A stretch of 38,333 nt of DNA, taken from assembly GCA_017522015.1 (NCBI GenBank), contig JAFXAW010000018.1:1-38333 (forward strand), in the 5' to 3' direction. This document shows positions 24,027-31,031 of this stretch, one piece after another. The position numbers were made by a program, and so were the translations under genes. The stretch is from Oscillospiraceae bacterium (lineage in GTDB: Bacteria; Bacillota; Clostridia; Oscillospirales; Oscillospiraceae). How positions within the stretch are numbered: position 1 is the stretch's first letter; every line of letters starts with the position of its first letter. The notes under the pieces were generated by a model. It worked only from the letters and a program-made list of their open reading frames with translations, was not told the DNA's origin and ran no database searches.

Positions 24027-24050
24027 AAAAGTATAACTAATCATACTTTT
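24027..24050 (+). promoter_or_regulatory. Palindromic operator at the AbrB operon start site
   Basis: Perfect 8-bp inverted repeat AAAAGTAT (24027-24034) and ATACTTTT (24043-24050) with an 8-base centre, covering the expected transcription start. The motif GTAT also occurs just before it at 24022-24025. The position fits autorepression by the AbrB-type protein encoded next. Confidence 0.7.
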
Positions 24051-24078
24051 ACACAGGATTCAAAAGGAGGCGGGCTTT

Positions 24079-24327
24079 ATGAAGAAACCGGCGCCGCGCG
24101 GATACTGCGCGGGCATGGCGCGCGTGGGGGAGAAGGGGCAGATTGTGATTCCGAAGGAGATGCGCGAGATGTTCGGCATCGTGCCGGGGGATACGCTGCT
24201 GATTGTTGCGGACATAAACCGTGGGATTGCCATCCCGGCCAAGGAGGAGTTTGACAAGCTTTCCAGGCTGGTGATGGACATCGGCTTTGCCGGCGCGGAG
24301 GAAACGGAGCGCGGGGAAGATGCGTGA
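24079..24327 (+). CDS. AbrB/MazE/SpoVT-type transcriptional regulator
   Basis: 82 aa. The swapped-hairpin DNA-binding domain is seen at residues ~13-55 (ARVGEKGQIVIPKEMREMFGIVPGDTLLIVAD), typical of AbrB/SpoVT. AAAGGAGG precedes the ATG. Its last 8 bases overlap the ABC ATPase start, so it is translationally coupled to the exporter. AbrB-type proteins paired with ABC-2 exporters usually regulate their own operon; the palindrome at 24027-24050 is the likely target. Confidence 0.88.
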   Translation: MKKPAPRGYCAGMARVGEKGQIVIPKEMREMFGIVPGDTLLIVADINRGIAIPAKEEFDKLSRLVMDIGFAGAEETERGEDA

Positions 24328-25159
24328 ACCGGTTTTGGAGGTTTCGGGGCTGACGAAGCGCTATCCGGGCTTTGCGCTGGAAGACGCGTCGTTTTCCCTG
24401 CACGCGGGGGAGATCATGGGCTTTGTCGGGCGCAACGGCGCGGGCAAAACCACAACGCTCAAAGCCCTGCTCAATTTTGTGCATCCGGACGCGGGCGAGG
24501 TGCGCTTTTTCGGCATGGACGCCGCGGCGCAGGAGCTGGAGATCAAAAAGCGCATCGGCTTTGTGTCGGGCGGTGCGGATTACTATGCGCAAAAGCGCCT
24601 CGGCACGATTCTGCAGGTGGTGCGCCGCTTTTATCCGAGCTGGGATGACGCACTCTGCGCGCAGTATATGGCGCAGTTTCAGCTCGATGCAAACAAGCAG
24701 ACGCGGCAGCTTTCCGCGGGCATGAAGGTCAAATTCGCGCTGGTGCTCGCCCTCTCGCACGGCGCGGAGCTGCTGCTGCTCGATGAGCCGACCAGCGGGC
24801 TTGACCCCGTCTCGCGCGAGGAGATATTGGAGATTTTTCTCTCGCTTGCGGACGCAGGCGTGAGCATTCTGTTCTCCACGCACATCACCTCGGACCTTGA
24901 AAAGTGCGCGGATACGATCACCTATATCCGCAGCGGGCGGATTGAAGCGAGCAGCCCGCTGCGCGATTTTACGGCGGCCTATCGGCTTGTGACGCTGCCG
25001 GAGCGGGTCGATGACCCAATGCTCCTCGGCGCGCGGCGCAGCCGGGAGGGTTATACGGCGCTGCTGCGCGCGGAGGATGCGGCAAAAAGTCCCTACGCGC
25101 ATCAGCCGGCGACGCTTGACGAGATCCTTGTGCATCTTGAAAAGGAGGAGCGGGCATGA
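24320..25159 (+). CDS. ABC exporter ATP-binding protein
   Basis: 279 aa. Walker A GRNGAGKTT (~residues 38-46), Walker B ELLLLDEPTSGLD and the switch histidine STHIT are present. The signature reads LSAGMKVK instead of LSGGQ, as in YtrB/EcsA-like exporters. About 70 residues at the C-terminus form an extra domain. It pairs with the small permease that overlaps it by four bases. The substrate is unknown; this operon type is often linked to cell-envelope stress or peptide antibiotics. Confidence 0.88.
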   Translation: MREPVLEVSGLTKRYPGFALEDASFSLHAGEIMGFVGRNGAGKTTTLKALLNFVHPDAGEVRFFGMDAAAQELEIKKRIGFVSGGADYYAQKRLGTILQVVRRFYPSWDDALCAQYMAQFQLDANKQTRQLSAGMKVKFALVLALSHGAELLLLDEPTSGLDPVSREEILEIFLSLADAGVSILFSTHITSDLEKCADTITYIRSGRIEASSPLRDFTAAYRLVTLPERVDDPMLLGARRSREGYTALLRAEDAAKSPYAHQPATLDEILVHLEKEERA

Positions 25160-25806
25160 AAAATCTGCTGTATAAGGAGCTGAAGCTCGCGCTGCAGGCG
25201 CCGGCGGTGCTGTTTCTGGCGCTCTCAGCCATGCTGCTGATTCCAAATTATCCCTATTACGTCACATTTTTCTATACGGCGCTCGGCATCTTTTTCTGCT
25301 GCCAGCTCGGGCGGGAGAATCACGACATCTTTTTCACGCTCTGCCTGCCCGTGCGCAAGCGTGATGTGGTCTCGGCGCGCTTTCTGCTCGCCGTGCTGCT
25401 GGAAGCGGCGCAGATGCTGCTGGCCGTGCCCTTTGCCTTGCTGCGGCAGAGTTTTGACGTCCTCGGAGGCAACGCGGTCGGCATGGACGCAAATCTCGCG
25501 TTTTTCGCGCTTTCGCTTCCGATGCTGGGGCTGTTTCATCTGGTGTTCTTCCCGGCTTATTACAAAAATCCGCAAAAGGTCGGCTTGCCCTTCGTGAAAG
25601 GCAGCATCGCGGTGTTCGTGTATGTGCTCGTGGCCGAGGCCTGCGTCCACGCGCTGCCCTTCTTCCGGGATAAGCTCGACACGATGCACGGCGCGTTCCT
25701 GCCGGAAAAGCTGCTCGTGCTGCTGCTCGGCGTGCTGCTGTATGCGCTGCTGAGCTTCCTCGCGTGGAAAAAGAGCCTGCGCCTTTTTGAAAAGCTGGAT
25801 CTGTAA
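25156..25806 (+). CDS. ABC-2 type exporter permease
   Basis: 216 aa with about six hydrophobic segments, matching the short ABC-2 (ABC2_membrane_5-like) permeases that follow AbrB- or GntR-regulated ATPases. The N-terminus MKNLLYKELKLALQ is typical. It overlaps the ATPase gene by four bases (ATGA). It would form the membrane channel of the exporter. Confidence 0.83.
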   Translation: MKNLLYKELKLALQAPAVLFLALSAMLLIPNYPYYVTFFYTALGIFFCCQLGRENHDIFFTLCLPVRKRDVVSARFLLAVLLEAAQMLLAVPFALLRQSFDVLGGNAVGMDANLAFFALSLPMLGLFHLVFFPAYYKNPQKVGLPFVKGSIAVFVYVLVAEACVHALPFFRDKLDTMHGAFLPEKLLVLLLGVLLYALLSFLAWKKSLRLFEKLDL

Positions 25807-25931
25807 GGCGCGCGCGGGAATTTGACAGGGCAAAGCTTCGCGCAGACCTGCGGCCGGAACGCATGGTTTCAAATCCTGGAATTTTTTGCCGCTTGCGCAT
25901 CGCGCCTCGCAGCTTTGCAGCATAAATTTAT

Positions 25932-25978
25932 GCCCTCTGTGCAAAAATAGGCGCGGTAAGCTTTTTTGCATGGAGGGC
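25932..25978 (+). promoter_or_regulatory. Long hairpin that includes the ribosome site of the next gene
   Basis: GCCCTC (25932-25937) pairs with GAGGGC (25973-25978), and TGCAAAAA (25940-25947) pairs with TTTTTGCA (25963-25970), with a 2x2 internal loop. The outer stem includes the GGAGGG ribosome site of the secreted protein, so folding would block translation. Four T follow, so it could instead be the terminator of the exporter operon. Confidence 0.6.
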
Positions 25979-25985
25979 TTTTGTG

Positions 25986-26366
25986 ATGAAAAAACGTATT
26001 ATTTCTGCGCTGCTGGCGCTGGCGCTGCTTTCCGTGCCGGCGCTGGCGAATGTGGCGGCGGCAGACGGGGCGCCGGACGCGGGCAGCGCGCCCGAGGCGC
26101 TGAATCTGGAGATCGAGACGCCGCGCGGCAGCGCGTACGCGGGCAAGCTCGAGGCGGAGGACCCGGACGGCGATCTCTGCGGCTTTGAGATCACGACACC
26201 GCCGATCAAAGGCACGGTTGAAGTGCAGCCGGACGGCAGCTTCGTCTATACGCCCCTTGTGGGGCGGCGCGGCCGGGATTATTTCGGCTACAAGGCGGTC
26301 GATGCGCAGGGCAACCTCTCGCAGGAGGCCACCGTCATCATCCGTCTGACAAAGCCGGAGGGCTGA
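25986..26366 (+). CDS. Small secreted cadherin/Ig-like domain protein
   Basis: 126 aa. A clear signal peptide (MKKRIISALLALALLSVPALANVAAADG) with a probable A-x-A cleavage site is followed by one tandem-Ig/cadherin-like domain (about residues 45-122). The domain has the calcium-type EDPDGD motif, GxVxVxPDGSFVYTP and DYFGYKAVDAQGN, as in Big_9/VCBS repeats. Such domains usually occur in long adhesins; a single free domain is unusual. There is no sorting signal or membrane anchor. The ATG at 25986 lies 8 bases after GGAGGG; a GTG sits just before it. Its partner may be a surface enzyme encoded elsewhere. Confidence 0.78.
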   Translation: MKKRIISALLALALLSVPALANVAAADGAPDAGSAPEALNLEIETPRGSAYAGKLEAEDPDGDLCGFEITTPPIKGTVEVQPDGSFVYTPLVGRRGRDYFGYKAVDAQGNLSQEATVIIRLTKPEG

Positions 26367-26382
26367 TTTTTCCGGCCGGAGA

Positions 26383-26423
26383 GAAACAGAAAAGCGTGGC
26401 AAAATGCCACGCTTTTCTGTTTC
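26383..26423. terminator. Bidirectional intrinsic terminator
   Basis: Perfect 19-bp stem (26383-26401 with 26405-26423) with a three-base loop. It ends the secreted-protein gene (plus) and trkH (minus). Confidence 0.9.
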
Positions 26424-26489
26424 GCGCCCCCGAAAGGCTGCTCCGGATAAGAAAACAAAAGCTTTCCTGTCCCCGGCGCAGCATGCGCT

Positions 26490-27938
26490 TTACTTTTTCC
26501 AGACGGCGGGGGCGAAGAGAATCAGAATCGGATACAGCTCCAGTCGGCCGAGAAGCATGTCAAAAATCAGCACAAGCTTGCTCAGCAGGGAGAGAGAAGC
26601 GAAATTGCCCGTCGGCCCCACAACGTCAAGACCCGGGCCGATGTTGTTCAGGCAGGCCGCCACCGCGGAAAAAGAGGTCTCAAAGCTGAAATTGTCCAGC
26701 GAGATGATCAGCACGGAAAACGCCATGATGAAAAAGTAGATCAGGAAGTAGCTCTGCACTTCGGAGACCGTCGAATCCTCAACGAGCTCGCCGTCCATAT
26801 GCACAAGCTTGACGGAGTTCGGCCGCAGCGTGCGATGGACGGCGCGCCGCGCGCTCTTGAACGCGAGCAGCACGCGGGACACCTTGAGGCCGCCGCCCGT
26901 GCTTCCGGCGCAGGCGCCCATGAACATCAGCAGCAGCAGGATGGCACGGCTGAGCTCCGGCCAGACGTTGAAGTCGGCCGTGGCAAAGCCTGTCGTCGTG
27001 AGGATGGAGGCAACCTGGAAGATCGCGTGGTGGAAGGCTTCGCCGAAGCTTCCGTAGGCGCTTAAAATGTTCAGCGCGATAATCAGCGCGGCGGCAAAGA
27101 TCGTGATCAGATAAAGGCGCAGCTCCTCACTGCGCAGCACGGCGCGGACTTCGCGCATCAGCAGCAGATAGTACAGGCTGAAGTTTACGCCGAAGAGAAT
27201 CATGAAAACGGTCGTGACGGTCTGGCAATAGGGGGAATAGGCGCCCAGACTGCTTGCGCGGATGGAAAATCCGCCGGTTCCGGCTGTGCCGAAAGTGGTG
27301 GTCACGGCGTCGAGCACCGGCATCCGCCCGATCAGGAGCAGCACAATCTGTATCAGCGTGAGGACGATGTAGATGCCGTAGAGAATTTTCGCGGTGCGCT
27401 GCATGCGCGGCACCAGCTTGGAAACCTGCGGGCCGGGGCTCTCCGCACGAAGGAGGTGCAGAGAATCGCCGAGCTCGCCGCCGGTGATGGGGCCGAGCGC
27501 CAGCACGAACACAAGAACGCCCATGCCGCCGAGCCAGTGCGTGAAGCTGCGCCAGTAGAGCAGTCCGCGGGACATGGCCTCCACATCGCTGAGGATGCTC
27601 GCGCCGGTCGTTGTAAAGCCGGATACCGTCTCAAACACGGCGTCCATGAAATTCGGAATCTCCCCACTGAAGAAGAAGGGGAGCGCGCCGAAGAGCGAAA
27701 CGACGATCCAGGCCAGACCGACGGTCACAAAACCCTCGCGCGCATAGAAGTTGCGGCTTTTCTGTTTGGTCCTTGCCAGCAGAAAACCGCAGAGCCCGGT
27801 GGCGACAATTGTGCCGAGAAAGGCGTAGCCCGGCAGCGTTTCCCCGCAGCAGAAGGAGATAATCATGGCCGGCAGCATAAACGCGGCAACCGCGCACAGG
27901 ATCCGGCCGATGACACGAAAAATAATTCGATAGTTCAT
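26490..27938 (-). CDS. trkH: Trk/Ktr potassium uptake membrane subunit
   Basis: 482 aa, standard TrkH length (~480). It has four membrane-pore-membrane repeats with selectivity-filter loops visible at SGFTTTGAS, TTFGTAGTGGFS, LTTTGFATADF and NNIGPGLD. It imports K+ (with Na+ or H+) across the cytoplasmic membrane and is gated by the TrkA ring encoded just upstream. The start has AAGGAGC, which overlaps the end of trkA, and the gap is 9 bases. KtrB is the alternative name, but the length and the two-domain partner favour TrkH. Confidence 0.92.
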   Translation of the reverse strand: MNYRIIFRVIGRILCAVAAFMLPAMIISFCCGETLPGYAFLGTIVATGLCGFLLARTKQKSRNFYAREGFVTVGLAWIVVSLFGALPFFFSGEIPNFMDAVFETVSGFTTTGASILSDVEAMSRGLLYWRSFTHWLGGMGVLVFVLALGPITGGELGDSLHLLRAESPGPQVSKLVPRMQRTAKILYGIYIVLTLIQIVLLLIGRMPVLDAVTTTFGTAGTGGFSIRASSLGAYSPYCQTVTTVFMILFGVNFSLYYLLLMREVRAVLRSEELRLYLITIFAAALIIALNILSAYGSFGEAFHHAIFQVASILTTTGFATADFNVWPELSRAILLLLMFMGACAGSTGGGLKVSRVLLAFKSARRAVHRTLRPNSVKLVHMDGELVEDSTVSEVQSYFLIYFFIMAFSVLIISLDNFSFETSFSAVAACLNNIGPGLDVVGPTGNFASLSLLSKLVLIFDMLLGRLELYPILILFAPAVWKK

Positions 27939-27947
27939 AGCGGCTCC

Positions 27948-29315
27948 TTAATCCTCCGCGGCAAAAATATCGTTCAGGTCAAGGATGACGCGGTCGGCGG
28001 CTGTGACCACAATGACGGTGTCGCCCTTTTCGATGGTGTCGCTGCCGCCGGGGATGATGATCTTGCCCATGCGGTTGATGCAGGCGATGAGGATGTTCGG
28101 CTTGAGGCGGATTTTGCTGAGCGTTTCGCCCAGATGCTTTGTCTGCTCCGTTGTGAGGAACTCCAGCGCCTCGACCTGGTTGTTCACAAGATGGTGCATG
28201 GCCAGCACACTGCTGCCGCTGCTGTTTTGCATCGCGCGCACGTACTGCACGATGTTCTGCGCGCAGAGGTGCTTCGGGCTGATTACGCAGTCAACACCCC
28301 GGTTGCGGAACACGTCGTTGTATTCCGTGCGGTTGAGCTTGGTGATCACCTGCGGGATGCCCAGGAAGCTGGCATACATGGACAGGGTGAGGTTTTCGCC
28401 GTCCTGCTCCGTGAGGGCCACGACGGTGTCCATCTGGGAGATGTTTTCTTCGTTGAGGATGTTCTGATCAAAGCTGTCGCCCCGGATAATCGTCGCGCCC
28501 GGCAGCATCTCGGCCAGCATCTCGGCCAGCTCAGGGTTCGATTCGATGATTTTCACGCGCGTGCCGGAGCGCAGAAGCATGGGCGCGAGCATCTGCGTGA
28601 TGCGGCTGCCGCCGATAATCATGGCGTCCTTGGCCTTTTTCGAGCGGATGCCGAGGCTGCGCAGCAGATGGATGAGCTCGTCAGCCGGCGCGGTGACGTA
28701 CAGCTTGTCGTTCGCCTGAAGCTGATAGCGGCCGTCCGGAATCACGACGCGATCGCCGTGTTCCACGGCGCAGACGAGAACCTTGACCTTCAACCGGGGG
28801 TTGAGATCCATCAGGCGGAGGCCACACAGCGGCGAATCCTCCCGCAGCTCCAGCTCGACGATCTCCACGCGCCCCTTGGCAAAGGAGTCGCGCTTGAGAA
28901 AGCCCGGAATCTGCATCAGCCGGAAAATTTCGTTCGCGGCCGTCTGCTCGGGGTTGACCGTCATGGACAGACCCATCTCGTTGCGCAGGAAGTAGAGCTG
29001 TTCGCTGTATTCCGGGTTGCGGATGCGCGCGATGGTGTTGGTGCAGCCGAGCTTGCGGGCGATCACGCAGCTCATGAAGTTCAGCTCATCGAGCGGGGTG
29101 ACGGCGATCAGCAGATCGCTGCTGCCGACGTCCGCGGCCTTGAGCGTGCGCATGCTCGCGCCGTTGCCATAGCTGACCATGATGTCCAGCTCGGCGGAGA
29201 GCCGGGAAACGACCTCGCGGTCGTTGTCGATGAGCACAATGTCGTGTCCCTCGCGGGTGAGCTGCGCCGCCAGAGTCTGTCCGACTACGCCGCCGCCGAC
29301 AATGATGATCTTCAT
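27948..29315 (-). CDS. trkA: Trk potassium system gating subunit, two RCK domains
   Basis: 455 aa, the length of a double-RCK TrkA. The first NAD-binding domain starts MKIIIVGGGVVGQTLA with the acidic strand end IDND; its TrkA-C domain lies at ~residues 140-220. The second nucleotide-binding domain starts AMIIGGSRITQMLA (degenerate GxGxxG, as is usual for the second copy) and ends with a second TrkA-C domain. It binds nucleotides in the cytoplasm and controls TrkH. The start at 29315 is chosen for the motif and an AGAAGGG site. Confidence 0.93.
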   Translation of the reverse strand: MKIIIVGGGVVGQTLAAQLTREGHDIVLIDNDREVVSRLSAELDIMVSYGNGASMRTLKAADVGSSDLLIAVTPLDELNFMSCVIARKLGCTNTIARIRNPEYSEQLYFLRNEMGLSMTVNPEQTAANEIFRLMQIPGFLKRDSFAKGRVEIVELELREDSPLCGLRLMDLNPRLKVKVLVCAVEHGDRVVIPDGRYQLQANDKLYVTAPADELIHLLRSLGIRSKKAKDAMIIGGSRITQMLAPMLLRSGTRVKIIESNPELAEMLAEMLPGATIIRGDSFDQNILNEENISQMDTVVALTEQDGENLTLSMYASFLGIPQVITKLNRTEYNDVFRNRGVDCVISPKHLCAQNIVQYVRAMQNSSGSSVLAMHHLVNNQVEALEFLTTEQTKHLGETLSKIRLKPNILIACINRMGKIIIPGGSDTIEKGDTVIVVTAADRVILDLNDIFAAED

Positions 29316-29384
29316 TTCGAAAACCCTTCTTTCACTTAACGACATAAAGCCTTGAAATGTGCGGAGTTTACACCATACAGAATC

Positions 29385-29413
29385 ATTTTACTATATTTGT
29401 CAGCGGTTTTCAA
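29385..29413 (-). promoter_or_regulatory. Promoter of trkA-trkH
   Basis: On the minus strand, TTGAAA (29408-29413), 17-base spacer, TAAAAT (29385-29390), about 70 bases upstream of trkA. Confidence 0.72.
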
Positions 29414-29485
29414 GATGTTTCCCGCCCCGGCAGAGAAAGCGCGGCCTGCGGGAACGTGGATGGTCTGTGCCGGGAATGCAGAGCA

Positions 29486-29553
29486 CGCAGCAGGGCGACT
29501 GAGAAGTTTTTCCATGGGGGAGTGGCTGCGCGGGAAGCGGCCGCCCTGCTGCG
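29486..29553. repeat. Perfect 12-bp inverted repeat in the trkA-DUF362 gap
   Basis: CGCAGCAGGGCG (29486-29497) and CGCCCTGCTGCG (29542-29553) are separated by 44 bases. It lies upstream of both divergent promoters. No reading frame or T-tail accompanies it. The remainder of this 370-base gap holds only the two promoters. Confidence 0.6.
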
Positions 29554-29590
29554 CAGATCTGCCTGCGCGGGGAGAAAGAAAAGTCCGCTC

Positions 29591-29619
29591 TTGCCACGGA
29601 GCGGGAAAGGCACTATAAT
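29591..29619 (+). promoter_or_regulatory. Promoter of the DUF362 gene
   Basis: TTGCCA (29591-29596), 17-base spacer, TATAAT (29614-29619). Confidence 0.78.
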
Positions 29620-29685
29620 GTTCTGTAATGCCTCCGCTGCGGGCTTTGGAATTGCCTGCGCGCGGGGGAAAAGGAGGAGAGAGCC

Positions 29686-30834
29686 GTGACGGAAAGGAAT
29701 TGGGACGTCGCCATCGTCCCCTGTGCGGACTATGAGAAAGAAACCACGGAGCGTGCGCTTGAGGACGTGCTGCGTCCGATCGGCGGGCTGGACTGGGTGA
29801 CGCCGGGCATGCGTATCGCCGTGAAGGCGAATCTCGTGAGCTTCATGAAGCCGGAGAGCGCCGCCACAACGCATCCGCAGCTTTTGCAGACGCTCTGCGC
29901 CATGCTGACGGCGCGGGGTGCGGAGGTGACGGTGGGCGACAGCCCCGGCGGCACCTGGGGCGCGGTAACGCTCAATCCGGTCTACAACGCAACCGGCGTG
30001 CGCTGTGTGGAGGAGACGGGCGCGAAGCTCAACCACGATTTCGGCCAGCGGGAAGTGGAGTTCCCGGAGGGCGTGGCCTGCAAGCGCTTTCCCTATACGA
30101 CCTGGCTGGACGAAGCGGACGCGGTTATCGACTTCTGCAAGCTCAAAACCCACGGCCTTGCCGCGATGAGCTGCGCTGTGAAAAACCTCTTTGGCGTCGT
30201 GCCGGGCACGCACAAGCCGGAGTTTCACTATCTCTATCCGCAGGTGGGGCAGTTTTGCGATATGCTCGTGGACATCAACGAGTACGTCCGCCCGCGCCTG
30301 ACGATCGTGGACGCGGTGATGTGCATGGAGGGCAACGGCCCAACGCAGGGCACGCCGCGGCACATGGGCGCGCTCATCGCTTCGGAGAGTACATATAAAG
30401 CCGACCTGCTCTGCGCGCACCTGATCGGACTGGATGAAAAGAGCTGCCCGACCGTCGCGGCGGCCGCGCAGCGCGGCCTCTGTCCGGCGGATTGGCGGGA
30501 ACTCGCCGTCAGCGGCGATGTGACGCCCTTTTTGCAGCCGGATTTCGACAAGGTGCCCTCGCGCGGCGGCGTGGAGTTTTTCGGACAGAGCAAGCTCGTG
30601 CTGGGCTTTCTCAACCGCTGCTTTGGCGCGTATCCGAAGGTGGACGCGCAGAAATGCGTCGGCTGCGGGAAGTGCGTGGAGAGCTGCCCGATGGACACCG
30701 TCCGCTTGAAGAATAAGCGCGCGGTCATCGCCCGCGGGAGATGCATCCGCTGCTTTTGCTGTCAGGAGTTCTGCCCCAAGGGCGCCATCACGGTCGGCCG
30801 CACGGCGCTGGCCAGGCTCGCGTCCAAGCTGTAG
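29686..30834 (+). CDS. DUF362 domain protein with two C-terminal 4Fe-4S clusters
   Basis: 382 aa. Residues ~10-300 are a DUF362 domain (IAVKANLV, GDSPGG, DFCKLKTHGLAAMSCAVKNLFG). The C-terminus is a bacterial ferredoxin with C324, C327, C330, C334 and C353, C356, C359, C363. DUF362-ferredoxin proteins are common in strict anaerobes and are thought to pass electrons to an unknown acceptor. It starts at a GTG with AAAAGGAGGAG upstream. It is a single-gene unit, convergent with the ene-reductase, which also carries a 4Fe-4S cluster and could be a redox partner (inference). Confidence 0.87.
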   Translation: MTERNWDVAIVPCADYEKETTERALEDVLRPIGGLDWVTPGMRIAVKANLVSFMKPESAATTHPQLLQTLCAMLTARGAEVTVGDSPGGTWGAVTLNPVYNATGVRCVEETGAKLNHDFGQREVEFPEGVACKRFPYTTWLDEADAVIDFCKLKTHGLAAMSCAVKNLFGVVPGTHKPEFHYLYPQVGQFCDMLVDINEYVRPRLTIVDAVMCMEGNGPTQGTPRHMGALIASESTYKADLLCAHLIGLDEKSCPTVAAAAQRGLCPADWRELAVSGDVTPFLQPDFDKVPSRGGVEFFGQSKLVLGFLNRCFGAYPKVDAQKCVGCGKCVESCPMDTVRLKNKRAVIARGRCIRCFCCQEFCPKGAITVGRTALARLASKL

Positions 30835-30950
30835 AAGCGGGCAAAGCGCGCAGATGCATAGCCGTGGCGCGGCGGCAGACGCAGCTGCAGACAAGTCGCG
30901 CAGCGGCAGATCCGGATGTATGCCGCCCCGCGCGGATGAAATCAAAGATG

Positions 30951-30990
30951 TAAAAAGAGACCCTGTCCGTTTTGAACGGACAGGGTCTCT
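30951..30990 (-). terminator. Intrinsic terminator of the ene-reductase gene
   Basis: Perfect 16-bp stem (AGAGACCCTGTCCGTT at 30956-30971 with 30975-30990) with a TTTTT tail on the minus strand. Confidence 0.92.
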
Positions 30991-31031
30991 CTCATTGTCA
31001 TGCTATGTATTGTTTTGTGCGTGCCGTCTGC

